NCBI RefSeq assembly: GCF_016919245.1
Contig: NZ_JAFEJA010000001.1
Location: 2,824,001 to 2,888,000 of the forward strand
DNA from: Streptomyces zhihengii
GTDB lineage: Bacteria; Actinomycetota; Actinomycetes; Streptomycetales; Streptomycetaceae
Direction of reading: 5' to 3'
DNA: 64,000 nt
The position numbers were made by a program, and so were the translations under genes. This document shows positions 40,969 through 50,390 of the stretch, in pieces (within the stretch, counting starts at the first letter, position 1; each line of letters starts with the position of its first letter). Below the pieces are notes generated by a model. It was not told the origin of the DNA. It did no database searches and saw only the letters and a program-made list of their open reading frames with translations.

Positions 40969-42234
40969 TCACGCCGAACTGCGCCCGCGCGAGGCCGTCT
41001 TCCGGGCCGCGGGCTTCGCGGACGACTTCGCCGCCTTGCCCGCCGCCCCGCCGGTGCTCTTCTTCGCGGCGCCCCGGCCGCCCGACGAGGCGGCCGCCTT
41101 CCCCGAGGCCGCCTTCGCCGCGGTCTTCGCCGCCGGCTTCCCGGTGGACTTCCCGGTGGACTTCGCGGTGGACTTCCTCGCCGGGGACGCCGACGACGAG
41201 GCGGCGGTCTTCTTCGCCGTGCTCTTGCGCGCACCCGCGGCGCTCTCCTTCGCCGAGGACCCGCCGCCCCGGCCCCCACCGGACGCCGCCCCGCCGGACG
41301 CCGCCTTCCCCGAAGCGGACTTCCCCGAGGCGGCCCTGCCCGAAGCGGACTTCCCCGGCGACGACGTGCGGGAAGCGCCCGACCCCGAGGGGCGCTTCAG
41401 CGGCGTGACCTCGGCGCCCGCTCCCTCCCCGCCCCCTCCGTCGCCCTCCTCGTCGCCGTGCGCCTTCCTGGCCGCCCGCACACTGCTCTCCAGCGCCGCC
41501 ATCAGATCGATGACCTTGCCGCCCGTGTCGGCGGGCTCCGCCGGGGCACTCGCGCCGCCGCCCTCGACCTTGGCGGCGATCATCGCCTCGACCGCCTCGC
41601 GGTAGTCGTCGTGGAGCGAGTCCAGGTCGACGTCGCCGAGGGTGTCCATCAGGGCGTCGGCCAGGTCGAGTTCGGCGTCGCGCACGGACACGTCGGCGCC
41701 CGGCGCCACGGTGTCCGGTTCGCGGATCTCGTCGGGCCACAGCAGCCCGTGCAGGGTGATGACGTCGTCGACGGCGCGGAGCATGCCGAGCCGTTCGCGG
41801 CCCCGCAGGGCGAACTTGGCGACGGCCACCTTCCGGCTCCGCCGCAGCGCCTCGCGCAGCAGGGTGTACGGCTTGGCCGCCGGCGTCCCGTTGGAGGCGA
41901 GGTAGTAGGCGGTGTCCATCTGGAGGGGGTCGATCTCGGACGCGGGCACGAAGGCGACGATCTCGATGGTCTTCGCCGTGGGCAGCGGGAGGGCGGCCAG
42001 GTCCTCGTCCGTGATGGGGATCATCGAGCCGTCGGCGTCCTCGTAGGCCTTGCCGATCTCGTCGCCCGAGACCTCCTTCTCCTCCAGTTCGCACACCTTG
42101 CGGTAGCGGATCCTGCCGCCGTCGGCGGCGTGGATCTGGCGGAAGGAGAGCGAGTGGTTCTCGGTCGCGTTCATCAGCTTGACCGGAATGCTGACCAGCC
42201 CGAAGGAGATCGCACCGTTCCATATCGAGCGCAC
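40969..42234 (-). CDS. ku: Non-homologous end-joining protein Ku
   Basis: 421 residues. Homodimeric Ku rings bind DNA ends and recruit LigD. The core (about 1-265) is typical: RSIWNGAISFGLVSIPVKL, KVCELEEKEVSGDEIGKAYE, MDTAYYLASNGTPAAKPYTL and VDDVITLHGLLWPDEIREPD. The C-terminal tail (about 280-421) is a long Lys/Ala/Ser/Gly-rich low-complexity extension with repeated KSASGKAASG and KSTAKSTGK units, as in other Streptomyces Ku proteins, where basic tails add DNA binding. The GTG at 42234 gives the family N-terminus; an ATG at 42270 would add 12 residues. Divergent from the LigD-type polymerase gene. Confidence 0.95.
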   Translation of the reverse strand: MRSIWNGAISFGLVSIPVKLMNATENHSLSFRQIHAADGGRIRYRKVCELEEKEVSGDEIGKAYEDADGSMIPITDEDLAALPLPTAKTIEIVAFVPASEIDPLQMDTAYYLASNGTPAAKPYTLLREALRRSRKVAVAKFALRGRERLGMLRAVDDVITLHGLLWPDEIREPDTVAPGADVSVRDAELDLADALMDTLGDVDLDSLHDDYREAVEAMIAAKVEGGGASAPAEPADTGGKVIDLMAALESSVRAARKAHGDEEGDGGGGEGAGAEVTPLKRPSGSGASRTSSPGKSASGRAASGKSASGKAASGGAASGGGRGGGSSAKESAAGARKSTAKKTAASSSASPARKSTAKSTGKSTGKPAAKTAAKAASGKAAASSGGRGAAKKSTGGAAGKAAKSSAKPAARKTASRGRSSA

Positions 42235-42284
42235 GCCGTGCCCCTTCCGCGCCTTTGGTCCCGAAATCATGGGATTCTCATCGT

Positions 42285-43160
42285 ATGACGCCGATCACCG
42301 AGGTGGAGGGGCGACGGCTGACGCTCACCAACCTCGACAAGGTCATCCACCCCGCCACCGGGACCACCAAGGGCGAGATCGTCCACTACTACGCCGTCAC
42401 GGCCGGCGCGATCCTCCCCCATCTGAGGGACCGGCCCGTCTCCTTCCTGCGCTATCCGGACGGGCCCGGCGGGCAGACGTTCTTCACCAAGAACCCGCCC
42501 CCCGGGATGCCCGGGTGGGTGCGCACCGCCCCGGTGCCGCGCTCCGACGACCCCGGCGCCCGCCAGGTCGTCGTGGACGACCTGGCGTCGCTGGTCTGGG
42601 CGGCCAATCTGGTGGTCGAGTTCCACACGCCGCAGTGGCGGGCCCCGGATCCGGGCGTGGCCGACCGGATGGTGTTCGACCTCGACCCCGGCCCGCCCGC
42701 CGGGATCGAGGAGTGCCGCGAGGTCGCACTCTGGCTGCGCGACCGGCTGGCCGAGGACGGCCTCGACGCCTACGCGAAGACCTCGGGCTCCAAGGGCCTC
42801 CATCTGCTCGTCCCGCTGACGCCGACGCCCTCCCCACGGGTCTCGGCGTACGCGAAGGCCCTGGCGGTGGCGGGCGAGGCGGCACTGCCCCGGCTGGTGC
42901 TGCACCGGATGGCGCGGTCACTGCGGCCGGGGAAGGTCTTCGTCGACCACAGCCAGAACGCGGCGGCCAAGACGACGGCGACCCCCTACACCCTCCGGGC
43001 CCGCCGGGAGCCGGCCGTCTCGGCCCCCGTGGGCTGGGACGAGGTCGAGGGCGGCGGGGAGCTGGTGTTCACCATCGGCGACATCGCCCCGCGCCTCGCG
43101 CGGCTGGGCGACCTGTTCGCGCCGCTGATCGCTCCGGAGCGCCCGGGGAGCCTGCCGTGA
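42285..43160 (+). CDS. LigD-type polymerase/primase (PolDom) protein
   Basis: 291 residues, a stand-alone archaeo-eukaryotic primase domain that fills gaps in end joining. Seen are VEGRRLTLTNLDKVIHPATG at the N-terminus, catalytic aspartates in MVFDLDPGPPAGIEE, AYAKTSGSKGLHLLVPL, and FVDHSQNAAAKTTATPYTLR. The ligase and nuclease domains of full LigD are absent, but the next gene is a separate ligase. It starts 50 bases from the divergent ku, whose promoter region it shares. Confidence 0.93.
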   Translation: MTPITEVEGRRLTLTNLDKVIHPATGTTKGEIVHYYAVTAGAILPHLRDRPVSFLRYPDGPGGQTFFTKNPPPGMPGWVRTAPVPRSDDPGARQVVVDDLASLVWAANLVVEFHTPQWRAPDPGVADRMVFDLDPGPPAGIEECREVALWLRDRLAEDGLDAYAKTSGSKGLHLLVPLTPTPSPRVSAYAKALAVAGEAALPRLVLHRMARSLRPGKVFVDHSQNAAAKTTATPYTLRARREPAVSAPVGWDEVEGGGELVFTIGDIAPRLARLGDLFAPLIAPERPGSLP

Positions 43161-44065
43161 GCGCGCCGGTGCCCCCGCTGCGGGTGGCGTCGGCGGTGAC
43201 GGTGAGCACCCTGCCGCGCGGGGCGGACCTCGCCTACGAGCCCAAGTTCGACGGCCACCGGATGGTGGTCTTCGTCCGGGAGGAGGGCGTGCTGCTCCAG
43301 GCGCGTTCCGGGCGGATCGTGACGGCCGCGTTCCCCGACCTGGCCGGCGCGGCACGGCGGCTGCCGGCCGGCACGGTGCTCGACGGCGAGGTCGTCGTGT
43401 GGCGCGGGGGCCGCACGGACTTCGCGGCCGTGCAGCGCAGGGCGGCCGCCACCCCCTCGCGGGCGCCCGCGCTCGCCCGGGCGCTGCCCGCCTCGTACGC
43501 GGCCTTCGACCTGCTCGCCGAGGGCGGCGAGGATCTGCGGCCGCTCGCCTACCGGGAGCGGCGGGCCCGGCTGGAGGCGCTGGTGGGGCCGCTGGGGCCG
43601 CCGCTCCAGCCCGTGCCGATGACCCGGGACGCCCAGGAGGCGCTGACGTGGTTCGGGACGCTGCACTCCATCGGCGTCGAGGGGCTGGTGATCAAGCGGG
43701 TGGACCAGGCGTACCGGGGCGGCGGCCGTGCCTGGCGCAAGCTGCGGCACACCACCGCCGGGGACGCCGCGGTGACCGGCTACACCGGTCCGGCCGCGCG
43801 CCCGTCCGCCCTGGTGCTGACGCTGCCGGACGACGACACCCCCGTGGTCTCGGCCCCGCTCCCCCCGGCGCTGCGCGCCCAGGCCGGGCGGGTGCTGGCC
43901 GGCCGGACGCGCGCGGGCGAGGGCACGGCGACGGCGGCCGGCCTGGGCGAGGTCGCCTACCGGCCGGTGGCGGCCGGCACCACGGCCGAGGTGGAACGGG
44001 GGACCACCAGGCACCCGGTCGTCACGGTGCTGCGGCTGCGGCTGCCGGAGGAGCTGGAGCCCTGA
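43157..44065 (+). CDS. ATP-dependent DNA ligase (LigC/LigD ligase-domain type)
   Basis: 302 residues. The nucleotidyl-transfer lysine is in LAYEPKFDGHRMVVFVREEG (KFDG motif). Further motifs are GTVLDGEVVVWRGG (motif III area), GVEGLVIKRVDQAYR (motif IV) and AWRKLRH (motif V), followed by a small OB-like C-terminal domain. The GTG at 43157 overlaps the polymerase stop (GTGA), so polymerase and ligase are translationally coupled and together replace a fused LigD. Confidence 0.92.
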   Translation: MSAPVPPLRVASAVTVSTLPRGADLAYEPKFDGHRMVVFVREEGVLLQARSGRIVTAAFPDLAGAARRLPAGTVLDGEVVVWRGGRTDFAAVQRRAAATPSRAPALARALPASYAAFDLLAEGGEDLRPLAYRERRARLEALVGPLGPPLQPVPMTRDAQEALTWFGTLHSIGVEGLVIKRVDQAYRGGGRAWRKLRHTTAGDAAVTGYTGPAARPSALVLTLPDDDTPVVSAPLPPALRAQAGRVLAGRTRAGEGTATAAGLGEVAYRPVAAGTTAEVERGTTRHPVVTVLRLRLPEELEP

Positions 44066-44122
44066 CGGGCGGCGATCGGGACCGGTTCGATTAATCAAGT
44101 TTGACTAGCTGAGCTCGCGGGC

Positions 44123-44173
44123 ATGACCGTCGAGCACGAGCAGTCGAACTCGACCAGCAAGGAGTACGCATGA
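44123..44173 (+). other. Short upstream ORF coupled to the SnoaL-like gene
   Basis: A 16-codon frame (MTVEHEQSNSTSKEYA) ends in a TGA that overlaps the ATG of the next gene (ATGA at 44170). The ribosome-binding site of the next gene lies inside it. It could be a leader for translational coupling or a chance frame. Confidence 0.4.
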
Positions 44174-44601
44174 CCGTCCCGCCCGAGACCGGCTACACCC
44201 CCACCCCCGGGGAACTGGCGGAGATCGACAGGTGGTTCGCCGCCTTCGACGCGCTCAGCGCCGCACGGGACGTGGAGGGCATGGCCGACATGGCCGTCTT
44301 CCCGCTCAATCTGATCAGCGACGACGCCGCCGCCCGGGGCGCCTCGGCCCAGTGGGACCGGGAGCGGTACGTCGCCACCATGAAGCAGGTGATGGACCAG
44401 GGCGGCGAACCGCTCTCGTTCACCTCCGAGCGCACGCCCGTGTTCCTCTCGCCCGCGATGGCCGTGGTCTTCACCGACTCGGTCATGACCGCGGGCGAGG
44501 CGACCGAGCGGCTGCGGTACGCGGACATCCTGATCCGCCGTGCCGACGGATGGGCGTTCCAGACCATGGTCCAGAGCGGCTGGGGTGAGAACCTGCGCTG
44601 A
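44170..44601 (+). CDS. SnoaL/NTF2-like domain protein
   Basis: 143 residues with AAGGAG upstream. The sequence has the alpha+beta layout of NTF2-like/SnoaL proteins: IDRWFAAFDALSAARDVEGM at the start, then FPLNLISDD, RERYVATMKQVMDQGG, and the strands AMAVVFTDSVMTAGEATERL and RYADILIRRADGWAFQTMVQ at the end. Catalytic residues cannot be assigned, and many relatives are only ligand binders. Preceded by a locally AT-rich promoter region (TTAATCAAGTTTGACTAGC at about 44090-44108). Confidence 0.72.
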   Translation: MTVPPETGYTPTPGELAEIDRWFAAFDALSAARDVEGMADMAVFPLNLISDDAAARGASAQWDRERYVATMKQVMDQGGEPLSFTSERTPVFLSPAMAVVFTDSVMTAGEATERLRYADILIRRADGWAFQTMVQSGWGENLR

Positions 44602-44881
44602 CCCGTACCCGACGGGAACCACTTGATCCGGCCGTTGTGCGGCGCCCGCCCCGAGCGGGCCCGCACGCCCGGAAGATCCGGGAAAAGCACGACCCGTCCG
44701 TTGTTTCGTGCGCGCTTCAACCGCATTCCCCGCAAGCCGCGGTCACGGCGTATGCACGGGACGCGACCGAGTCGGCCGGTGACGGCGGCCCGACGGGCCG
44801 GCGGGCGGCGTGATACCGGTCGCCCTGTCCGCGACGTGGGGCACACTCTCCCCAGACACATGGACGGCGCAAGGTTCCTGG

Positions 44882-46978
44882 ATGGGGGCAATGGTGTTCG
44901 CGGGGATCGACGAGGTCGACTGGGCATCTCTCGAGCATTCCTACGGCCCGGCCGAGAACGTGCCGGAGTTACTGCGGGGCCTGGCCTCCGCCGACCCCGC
45001 GGAACGCGAGAGCGCGCTCGACGGGATGTACGGGACGGTGCACCACCACGGCGACGTGTACGACTCGACGCTCGCCTGCATACCGTTCCTGATGGAGCTC
45101 GTGGCCGATCCGCTGGTCGAGGACCGGGGGGCGATCATCGAGCTGCTGACCAGCATCGGCGGCATCGACCTCGACGGGGACGACGAACTCGACCCCGACG
45201 ACGAGGGGTTCGAGGACGCCGCCAACTACGCGATGGCCGCGTCCGCGGTGACCGCGGGCTGCGAGGTGTTCCTGGAGCTCGCCGAGGACCACGACCGCGA
45301 GGTGCGGCTGGTGGTGCCGCTGACGCTGGCGAGCCTGCACAGCGACCCGGTGCGGGTGCTGCGCCTGCTGCGGCACCGGCTGGAGGTCGAGAAGGACGAC
45401 GAGGTGCGCCTCGCCTGCGTGGAGGCGGGCGGGCGGATAGCGCTCCGGCACAAGGACCTGACGCCGGACGTCGTCGAGTGGCTGACGGCGGTCATGAGCC
45501 CGGCCTACTGCACCGGTCTGCGCCTGGGCGCCGTCGCCCAGCTCGCCCGCTGCGCGCCCGCGTCGCTGCCGGACGACGTGGTGCCCTGGGTGACGGGGAT
45601 GCTGCGCCGGCTGGACGAGGAGCCGGAGGTGATGGGCGTCGCCGATCCGCTGCCGGCGTCCTTCACGGCCCCGCCCCGGGAGATCCGGGCGGCCGCGGTG
45701 GCCGGCCGGGCGGCGCCCTGGACCGCGGAGCTGCTGCGCACCCTGCACACCGGTCTCGCCGACCGGGTGGACGACCGCGTCGCCCTGCTGGCCGACCAGT
45801 TCGGCAGGCCCGACCGGGAGCGCCGGCTGGACGCGGTGCGGATGAGCGAGAACCTGCTGCGCACCTGGCGCGGCGCCTACGGCGAGCTGGTCGTCCTGCT
45901 CGGCGAGCAGGTCGGCGACTGCGAGCCCCAGCTCGCGGACGCGGCCGCCGGTGTGCTGGGCGGGCTGTTCGAGCTCGCCCGGCCCGCCGCGGACGCCCTG
46001 CTGGAGCGGGTGGAGACGGACCCGGACTGCTGGGTGCGCTCCTGGGGCGAGGGCGCGGCCCGGCTGGGCCGGCCCGTCATGGCGCTCGTCAGGGCGGGCG
46101 ACGCGCGGGTCGTGCCGATCCTCTCCGGGATCCTCGGGCAGGGCGACGCCGCGGGCGACCTGGCCTGTTCGCTGGACAGCCTGGGCCCGTCGGCGGCGCC
46201 GCTGGCGCCCGCCCTGTGCGACCTGCTCTCCGGCGTCCGGCTGGACGGGCGGCTGCACGAGCGGGCCACTCCGCTGCTGCGGGGCCTGTCGGCGCTGCGG
46301 GCGGCGGATCTGCTGCCGGACGCGGTGCCCGCGGTGCTGCGGGTGCTGCGCGGCGCGCCCGGCCGGGGCGGCGGGCCGGTCGTCGGCGAGGCGCTGCGGA
46401 CGCTCACGGCCTTCGGTCCCGCGGCGGGCCCCGCCGCCCCCGAGCTGCGGATGCTGATCGGCGGGGCGTCGGCCGGGGTGTCCGCCGAGGCGGGCGCGCA
46501 GGCGGCGGGCGCGCTCTGGGCCATCGAAGGCGAGGCGGACGCGGTCCTGCCGGCGCTCTGCGGCCTGCTGAACGGCCCCGATCCGGACGGCCGGCGCACG
46601 GCGGCCTCGGTGGCCGGGGCCCTCGGAGCGGCCGGCGCCGAGACGGCTCCCCTGCTCGGCTCGCTGCTGCGCTCGCCGGAACCGTGGACACGGATCGAGG
46701 CGGCGACGGCCCTGTGGCGGGTGACCGGCGATCCGCGGCGGGCGTGGCCGGTGCTGCGCCGCGCGTGGACGGAGATGCCCTACGCCCGGGTGCGGGTGGC
46801 CGGCGCCCTCGCCGAGCTGTCGACGCGCGAGGCGGAGGGCGCGGACCGGCTGGTGGACCGCGAGCTGCTGACGGTGCGCCGCCACAACGCGATGGGCGGC
46901 GGTGCGGGCGGTCATGACATCTTTGACGACGAGAGACTGCTGGCGCTGTGCAGGCGGGCGGTCACGGGGACACCATGA
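44882..46978 (+). CDS. HEAT-repeat domain protein
   Basis: About 698 residues built from helical HEAT/PBS-lyase-like repeats. The N-terminal part (VFAGIDEVDWASLEHSYGPA, SALDGMYGTVHHHGDVYDST) is conserved in Streptomyces proteins of this kind. Repeats are visible throughout, e.g. REVRLVVPLTLASLHSDPVR, PYARVRVAGALAELSTREAE. No catalytic motif. It is probably a protein-interaction scaffold; its function is unknown. Start options are ATG 44882 and ATG 44891. The next small gene follows after 55 bases. Confidence 0.8.
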   Translation: MGAMVFAGIDEVDWASLEHSYGPAENVPELLRGLASADPAERESALDGMYGTVHHHGDVYDSTLACIPFLMELVADPLVEDRGAIIELLTSIGGIDLDGDDELDPDDEGFEDAANYAMAASAVTAGCEVFLELAEDHDREVRLVVPLTLASLHSDPVRVLRLLRHRLEVEKDDEVRLACVEAGGRIALRHKDLTPDVVEWLTAVMSPAYCTGLRLGAVAQLARCAPASLPDDVVPWVTGMLRRLDEEPEVMGVADPLPASFTAPPREIRAAAVAGRAAPWTAELLRTLHTGLADRVDDRVALLADQFGRPDRERRLDAVRMSENLLRTWRGAYGELVVLLGEQVGDCEPQLADAAAGVLGGLFELARPAADALLERVETDPDCWVRSWGEGAARLGRPVMALVRAGDARVVPILSGILGQGDAAGDLACSLDSLGPSAAPLAPALCDLLSGVRLDGRLHERATPLLRGLSALRAADLLPDAVPAVLRVLRGAPGRGGGPVVGEALRTLTAFGPAAGPAAPELRMLIGGASAGVSAEAGAQAAGALWAIEGEADAVLPALCGLLNGPDPDGRRTAASVAGALGAAGAETAPLLGSLLRSPEPWTRIEAATALWRVTGDPRRAWPVLRRAWTEMPYARVRVAGALAELSTREAEGADRLVDRELLTVRRHNAMGGGAGGHDIFDDERLLALCRRAVTGTP

Positions 46979-47033
46979 CCCCACGGGCCCCGGCCCACCG
47001 GCGAGCGGCGGATCACGACGGAGGACATCGGAC

Positions 47034-47348
47034 ATGATCATCTTCGGCACCAAGGGTTACCTGTACCAGCTGGCGATCCTCACGCTGGTCTGCGGCCACT
47101 GCGGCAACCCCTCGGCCCACACCCTGCGCAAGCGCGTCACCAAGTTCACCCTCTTCTTCATCCCGCTGTTCCCGTTCTCGACCAAGTTCGCGACGCAGTG
47201 CACCTTCTGCGGAGCCGAGCAGCAGATCACCGGGGCGCAGGCCGAGCAGCTCCAGCTCCAGGCCGCGGGCGGCCAGCCGCAGGGCGGGCAGCAGTACGGC
47301 CAGGGCCACGGTCAGACGGCGGGGCAGCAGAACCCCTACCAGCACTGA
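47034..47348 (+). CDS. Zinc-ribbon domain protein
   Basis: 104 residues. Two cysteine knuckles, CGHCGNPSAH (about 20-29) and CTFCGAEQQI (about 56-65), form a zinc ribbon, separated by a hydrophobic stretch FTLFFIPLFPFSTKFATQ. The C-terminal 35 residues are Gln/Gly-rich (GGQPQGGQQYGQGHGQ). This is the common actinobacterial zinc-ribbon family with unknown function. GGAGG lies about 14 bases before the ATG at 47034. Confidence 0.85.
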   Translation: MIIFGTKGYLYQLAILTLVCGHCGNPSAHTLRKRVTKFTLFFIPLFPFSTKFATQCTFCGAEQQITGAQAEQLQLQAAGGQPQGGQQYGQGHGQTAGQQNPYQH

Positions 47349-47516
47349 GGAAACGTCACTTCCCGTGAGGCCGCCGGGCGGACGGCCCGGTGGCCCGGCC
47401 GGGGCCCGGCGCCGAGGCCCGGGCCGGGGCCGGCGGGTTCGGGCCGGCCCGGCAGGCCTAGGACGCACTATGACATAAAGGGACAAACGCTCTGACGGCT
47501 TGCTACGTTGCGTGGC

Positions 47517-48899
47517 ATGACCGCACCGACGGCGGAAGCGTCCCCGCCCGAGCAGCGCCCCGCACGGCGGCGGGGCGTCGAACTGTCGCTCCTGGTCTGC
47601 GCCGTCCTCGTCTCCGTGTTCGGCTACGTCTGCGTCGGCCTCGCCCGCCAGGGCGCCGTCCCCCCGGACGCCGCCCGCTACGGCGCCGGGCTGGGCGCGC
47701 TGGCCCTGGTCGCCCACCTCGCCGTCCGCTTCCGCGCCCCCTGGGCGGACCCGCTGCTGCTGCCGATCGCCGTGCTCCTCAACGGCCTGGGCCTGGTGCT
47801 CATCCACCGCCTCGACCTGGAGACCCCGGGCGACGTCGCCGCCCCCACCCAGCTCGTGTGGTCCGCGCTCGGGGTCGCGCTCTGCGTCGCCACCGTCATC
47901 GCCCTGGGCGACCACCGGGTGCTGCGCCGCCACGCGCGCGCCTGTGTCGTCGCGGCGCTGCTGCTGCTCTGCGCCCCCGTCCTCTTCCCGCCGGTCAACG
48001 GCGCCCGCATCTGGATCAGGATCGGCGAACTCTCCCTCCAGCCCGGCGAGTTCGCCAAGGTGCTGCTGGCCGTGTTCTTCGCCGCCCATCTGGCCGCCCA
48101 CCGGGAGGCGCTCACCGCCGCCGGGCGGCGCGCCCTCGGGGCGGTGCGGCTGCCGGCCGGACGGGCCGCCGGCCCCGTCGTCGGCGTCTGGCTGCTGAGC
48201 ATGCTGGTGCTGGTCCTGGAGCGCGACCTCGGCACCTCGCTGCTCTTCTTCGGGCTCTTCGTCGTCCTGCTGTACGTCGCGACGGGGCGCGTCGGCTGGA
48301 TCGCGCTCGGGCTGCTGCTGGCCGCCGCCGGGGCGTACGCCGTCGGCACCCTGGAGCCGCATGTGCACGGCCGGGTGGAGGACTGGCTCGACCCGTACGC
48401 GGGGATCGAAGCCGGGCAGGGCACCGGCCAGCTCGCCCAGTCGCTGTTCGCCTTCGGCACCGGCGGGGTGCTCGGCACCGGCCTCGGGCTCGGCCACTCC
48501 GTCCTCATCGGCTTCGCCGCCAAGTCCGACTTCATCCTCGCCACCGCGGGCGAGGAACTGGGGCTCGCCGGGCTGACCGCCCTGCTGCTGCTCTACGCCC
48601 TGCTGGTCGGCCGCGGCTTCCAGGCGGCGACCCGTCTGGACGACGCCTTCGGCACGCTGCTCGCGGTCGGGCTGTCCTCGATCGTCGCGCTCCAGGTGTT
48701 CGTCATCGCCGGCGGCGTGACGGGACTGATCCCGCTCACCGGCATGGCGATGCCGTTCCTCGCGCAGGGCGGCTCGTCGGTGGTGACCAACTGGGTGATC
48801 GTGGCCCTGCTGATCCGGCTCAGCCACGCGGCCCGCGCGCCGCGCCCGGCGCCCGCGGAGCCGGCGGCGGCCCCGGCCCGCCCGGTGGTCCTGCGGTGA
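47517..48899 (+). CDS. FtsW/RodA/SpoVE-family peptidoglycan glycosyltransferase
   Basis: 460 residues with about ten to twelve membrane helices. SEDS landmarks are present: NGARIWIRIGELSLQPGEFA, the catalytic loop region around LDPYAGIEAGQGTGQLAQSL, GSDFILATAGEELG-like KSDFILATAGEELGLAGLTA, and TGLIPLTGMAMPFLAQGGSS. These proteins polymerise lipid II. It is coupled to a class B PBP (GTGA overlap), forming a polymerase/transpeptidase pair distinct from the division and housekeeping sets. ATG at 47517 is chosen; a TTG three codons earlier is possible. Confidence 0.93.
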   Translation: MTAPTAEASPPEQRPARRRGVELSLLVCAVLVSVFGYVCVGLARQGAVPPDAARYGAGLGALALVAHLAVRFRAPWADPLLLPIAVLLNGLGLVLIHRLDLETPGDVAAPTQLVWSALGVALCVATVIALGDHRVLRRHARACVVAALLLLCAPVLFPPVNGARIWIRIGELSLQPGEFAKVLLAVFFAAHLAAHREALTAAGRRALGAVRLPAGRAAGPVVGVWLLSMLVLVLERDLGTSLLFFGLFVVLLYVATGRVGWIALGLLLAAAGAYAVGTLEPHVHGRVEDWLDPYAGIEAGQGTGQLAQSLFAFGTGGVLGTGLGLGHSVLIGFAAKSDFILATAGEELGLAGLTALLLLYALLVGRGFQAATRLDDAFGTLLAVGLSSIVALQVFVIAGGVTGLIPLTGMAMPFLAQGGSSVVTNWVIVALLIRLSHAARAPRPAPAEPAAAPARPVVLR

Positions 48900-50353
48900 T
48901 CCGCTGCACACGGCACGCGGCGTGGTTCTGCGCGCTGCTGCTGACGGCCCTGCTGGTGAACGCGGCCCGCGTCCAGGTCGTCGAGTCCCCCGGGCTCGAC
49001 CGCAACCCCGGCAACCGGCGCGCCGACATCGCCCGCTACAACGTGCCGCGCGGCGACATCCTGGTCGACGCCGGACCGGTGACCGGCTCCCGCGACACCG
49101 GCGGCCGGCTCCGCTACGAACGCACCTACCGCGACGGGCCGCTGTACGCGCCGGTGACCGGCTACGCCTCGCAGACCTACGGCACCTCCCTGCTGGAGAA
49201 CCTGGAGGACGGCATCCTCGCCGGCACCGATCCGCTGCTGTCCCCGCTGCCGCTCTGGGACGGCCTCAACCGGATCCGGCCGCCCGGCGGCCATGTGGTG
49301 ACCACCATCAGGGCGGCCGTGCAGGAGGCCGCGTACCGGGGCCTGGACGGGCGGCGCGGCGCCGTCGCCGCGATCGAGCCCTCGTCCGGCCGGATCCTGG
49401 CGCTCGTCAGCAGCCCCTCGTACGACCCCGGCCGCTTCGCCGGGACGGACGGCGCGAGCGCCGACGCCTGGACCCGGCTGAACGGGGCGCCGGCGCAGCC
49501 GATGCTCAACAGGGCCATCCGGCAGACCTATCCGCCCGGGTCCGCGTTCAAGATCGTGACGGCGGCGGCGGCGCTGGACTCGGGCGCGGTCGACGACGTG
49601 GACGCCCCGACCCGCACCCCCCACCCGTACGTCCTGCCCGGCACCACCACGGTGCTGCCCGACACCGCCGAGGGGTGCGAGAACGCCTCGCTGGCCTACG
49701 CCCTCCAGTGGTCGTGCAACACGGTGATGGCCGGCCTCGGCGCCCGGGTGGGCCTGCGGGGCATGGTGGAGGCGGCGGCCGGCTTCGGCTTCAACGACCC
49801 CCGGCTGCGGATCCCGGCGGCCGTTTCGCGCTCCAACTTCGACACCGACATGTCGGTGGACCAGCTTGCGCTGTCGTCGATCGGCCAGTTCAACACCACC
49901 GCGACGCCGTTGCAGATGGCGATGGTGGCGTCGGCCGTCGCCGGGGGCGGGGTGCTGCGCCACCCGTACCTCGTGGAGAAGGTCACCCGGGCCGGCGGCG
50001 CCACCGCCGAGCACCACGGCCCCCGGGCGTACCGGCAGGCGATGAACCCGGCCACCGCGATGCGGCTGCGCGAGATGATGGTGCAGGCGGTCGAGGAGGG
50101 GACCGGCCGCAAGGCCGCCATCGGCGGCGCGACGGTCGGAGGGAAGACCGGTACCGCACAGCACGGGGTCGGCAACAAGGGCACCCCGTACGCCTGGTTC
50201 ATCTCCTGGGCCCAGGCCGACGACGCCCCGCAGCCCGGGGTGGCGGTGGCCGTCGTCGTCGAGGACGCCTCCGCCGACCGCGCCGAGATCAGCGGCGGCG
50301 GGAGCGCGGCACCGATCGCCCGCGCGGTGATGCGGGCGGCGCTGCGCGGGTAG
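48896..50353 (+). CDS. Class B penicillin-binding protein (PBP2-like transpeptidase)
   Basis: 485 residues. A single N-terminal membrane anchor (AAWFCALLLTALLVNAARVQ) precedes the dimerisation region (YNVPRGDILVDAGPVTGSRD). The transpeptidase domain has the serine motif in PPGSAFKIV (SxxK), SCN in LQWSCNTVMAG, and KTGT in GGKTGTAQHG. No PASTA domains. The GTG at 48896 overlaps the FtsW/RodA stop, so the two proteins are made together and probably act as one cell-wall synthase, possibly for sporulation or stress. Confidence 0.94.
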   Translation: MIRCTRHAAWFCALLLTALLVNAARVQVVESPGLDRNPGNRRADIARYNVPRGDILVDAGPVTGSRDTGGRLRYERTYRDGPLYAPVTGYASQTYGTSLLENLEDGILAGTDPLLSPLPLWDGLNRIRPPGGHVVTTIRAAVQEAAYRGLDGRRGAVAAIEPSSGRILALVSSPSYDPGRFAGTDGASADAWTRLNGAPAQPMLNRAIRQTYPPGSAFKIVTAAAALDSGAVDDVDAPTRTPHPYVLPGTTTVLPDTAEGCENASLAYALQWSCNTVMAGLGARVGLRGMVEAAAGFGFNDPRLRIPAAVSRSNFDTDMSVDQLALSSIGQFNTTATPLQMAMVASAVAGGGVLRHPYLVEKVTRAGGATAEHHGPRAYRQAMNPATAMRLREMMVQAVEEGTGRKAAIGGATVGGKTGTAQHGVGNKGTPYAWFISWAQADDAPQPGVAVAVVVEDASADRAEISGGGSAAPIARAVMRAALRG

Positions 50354-50390
50354 CTCGCGGGGCTCGGTCTCCCGGGGGCCTGCTTCCGCC

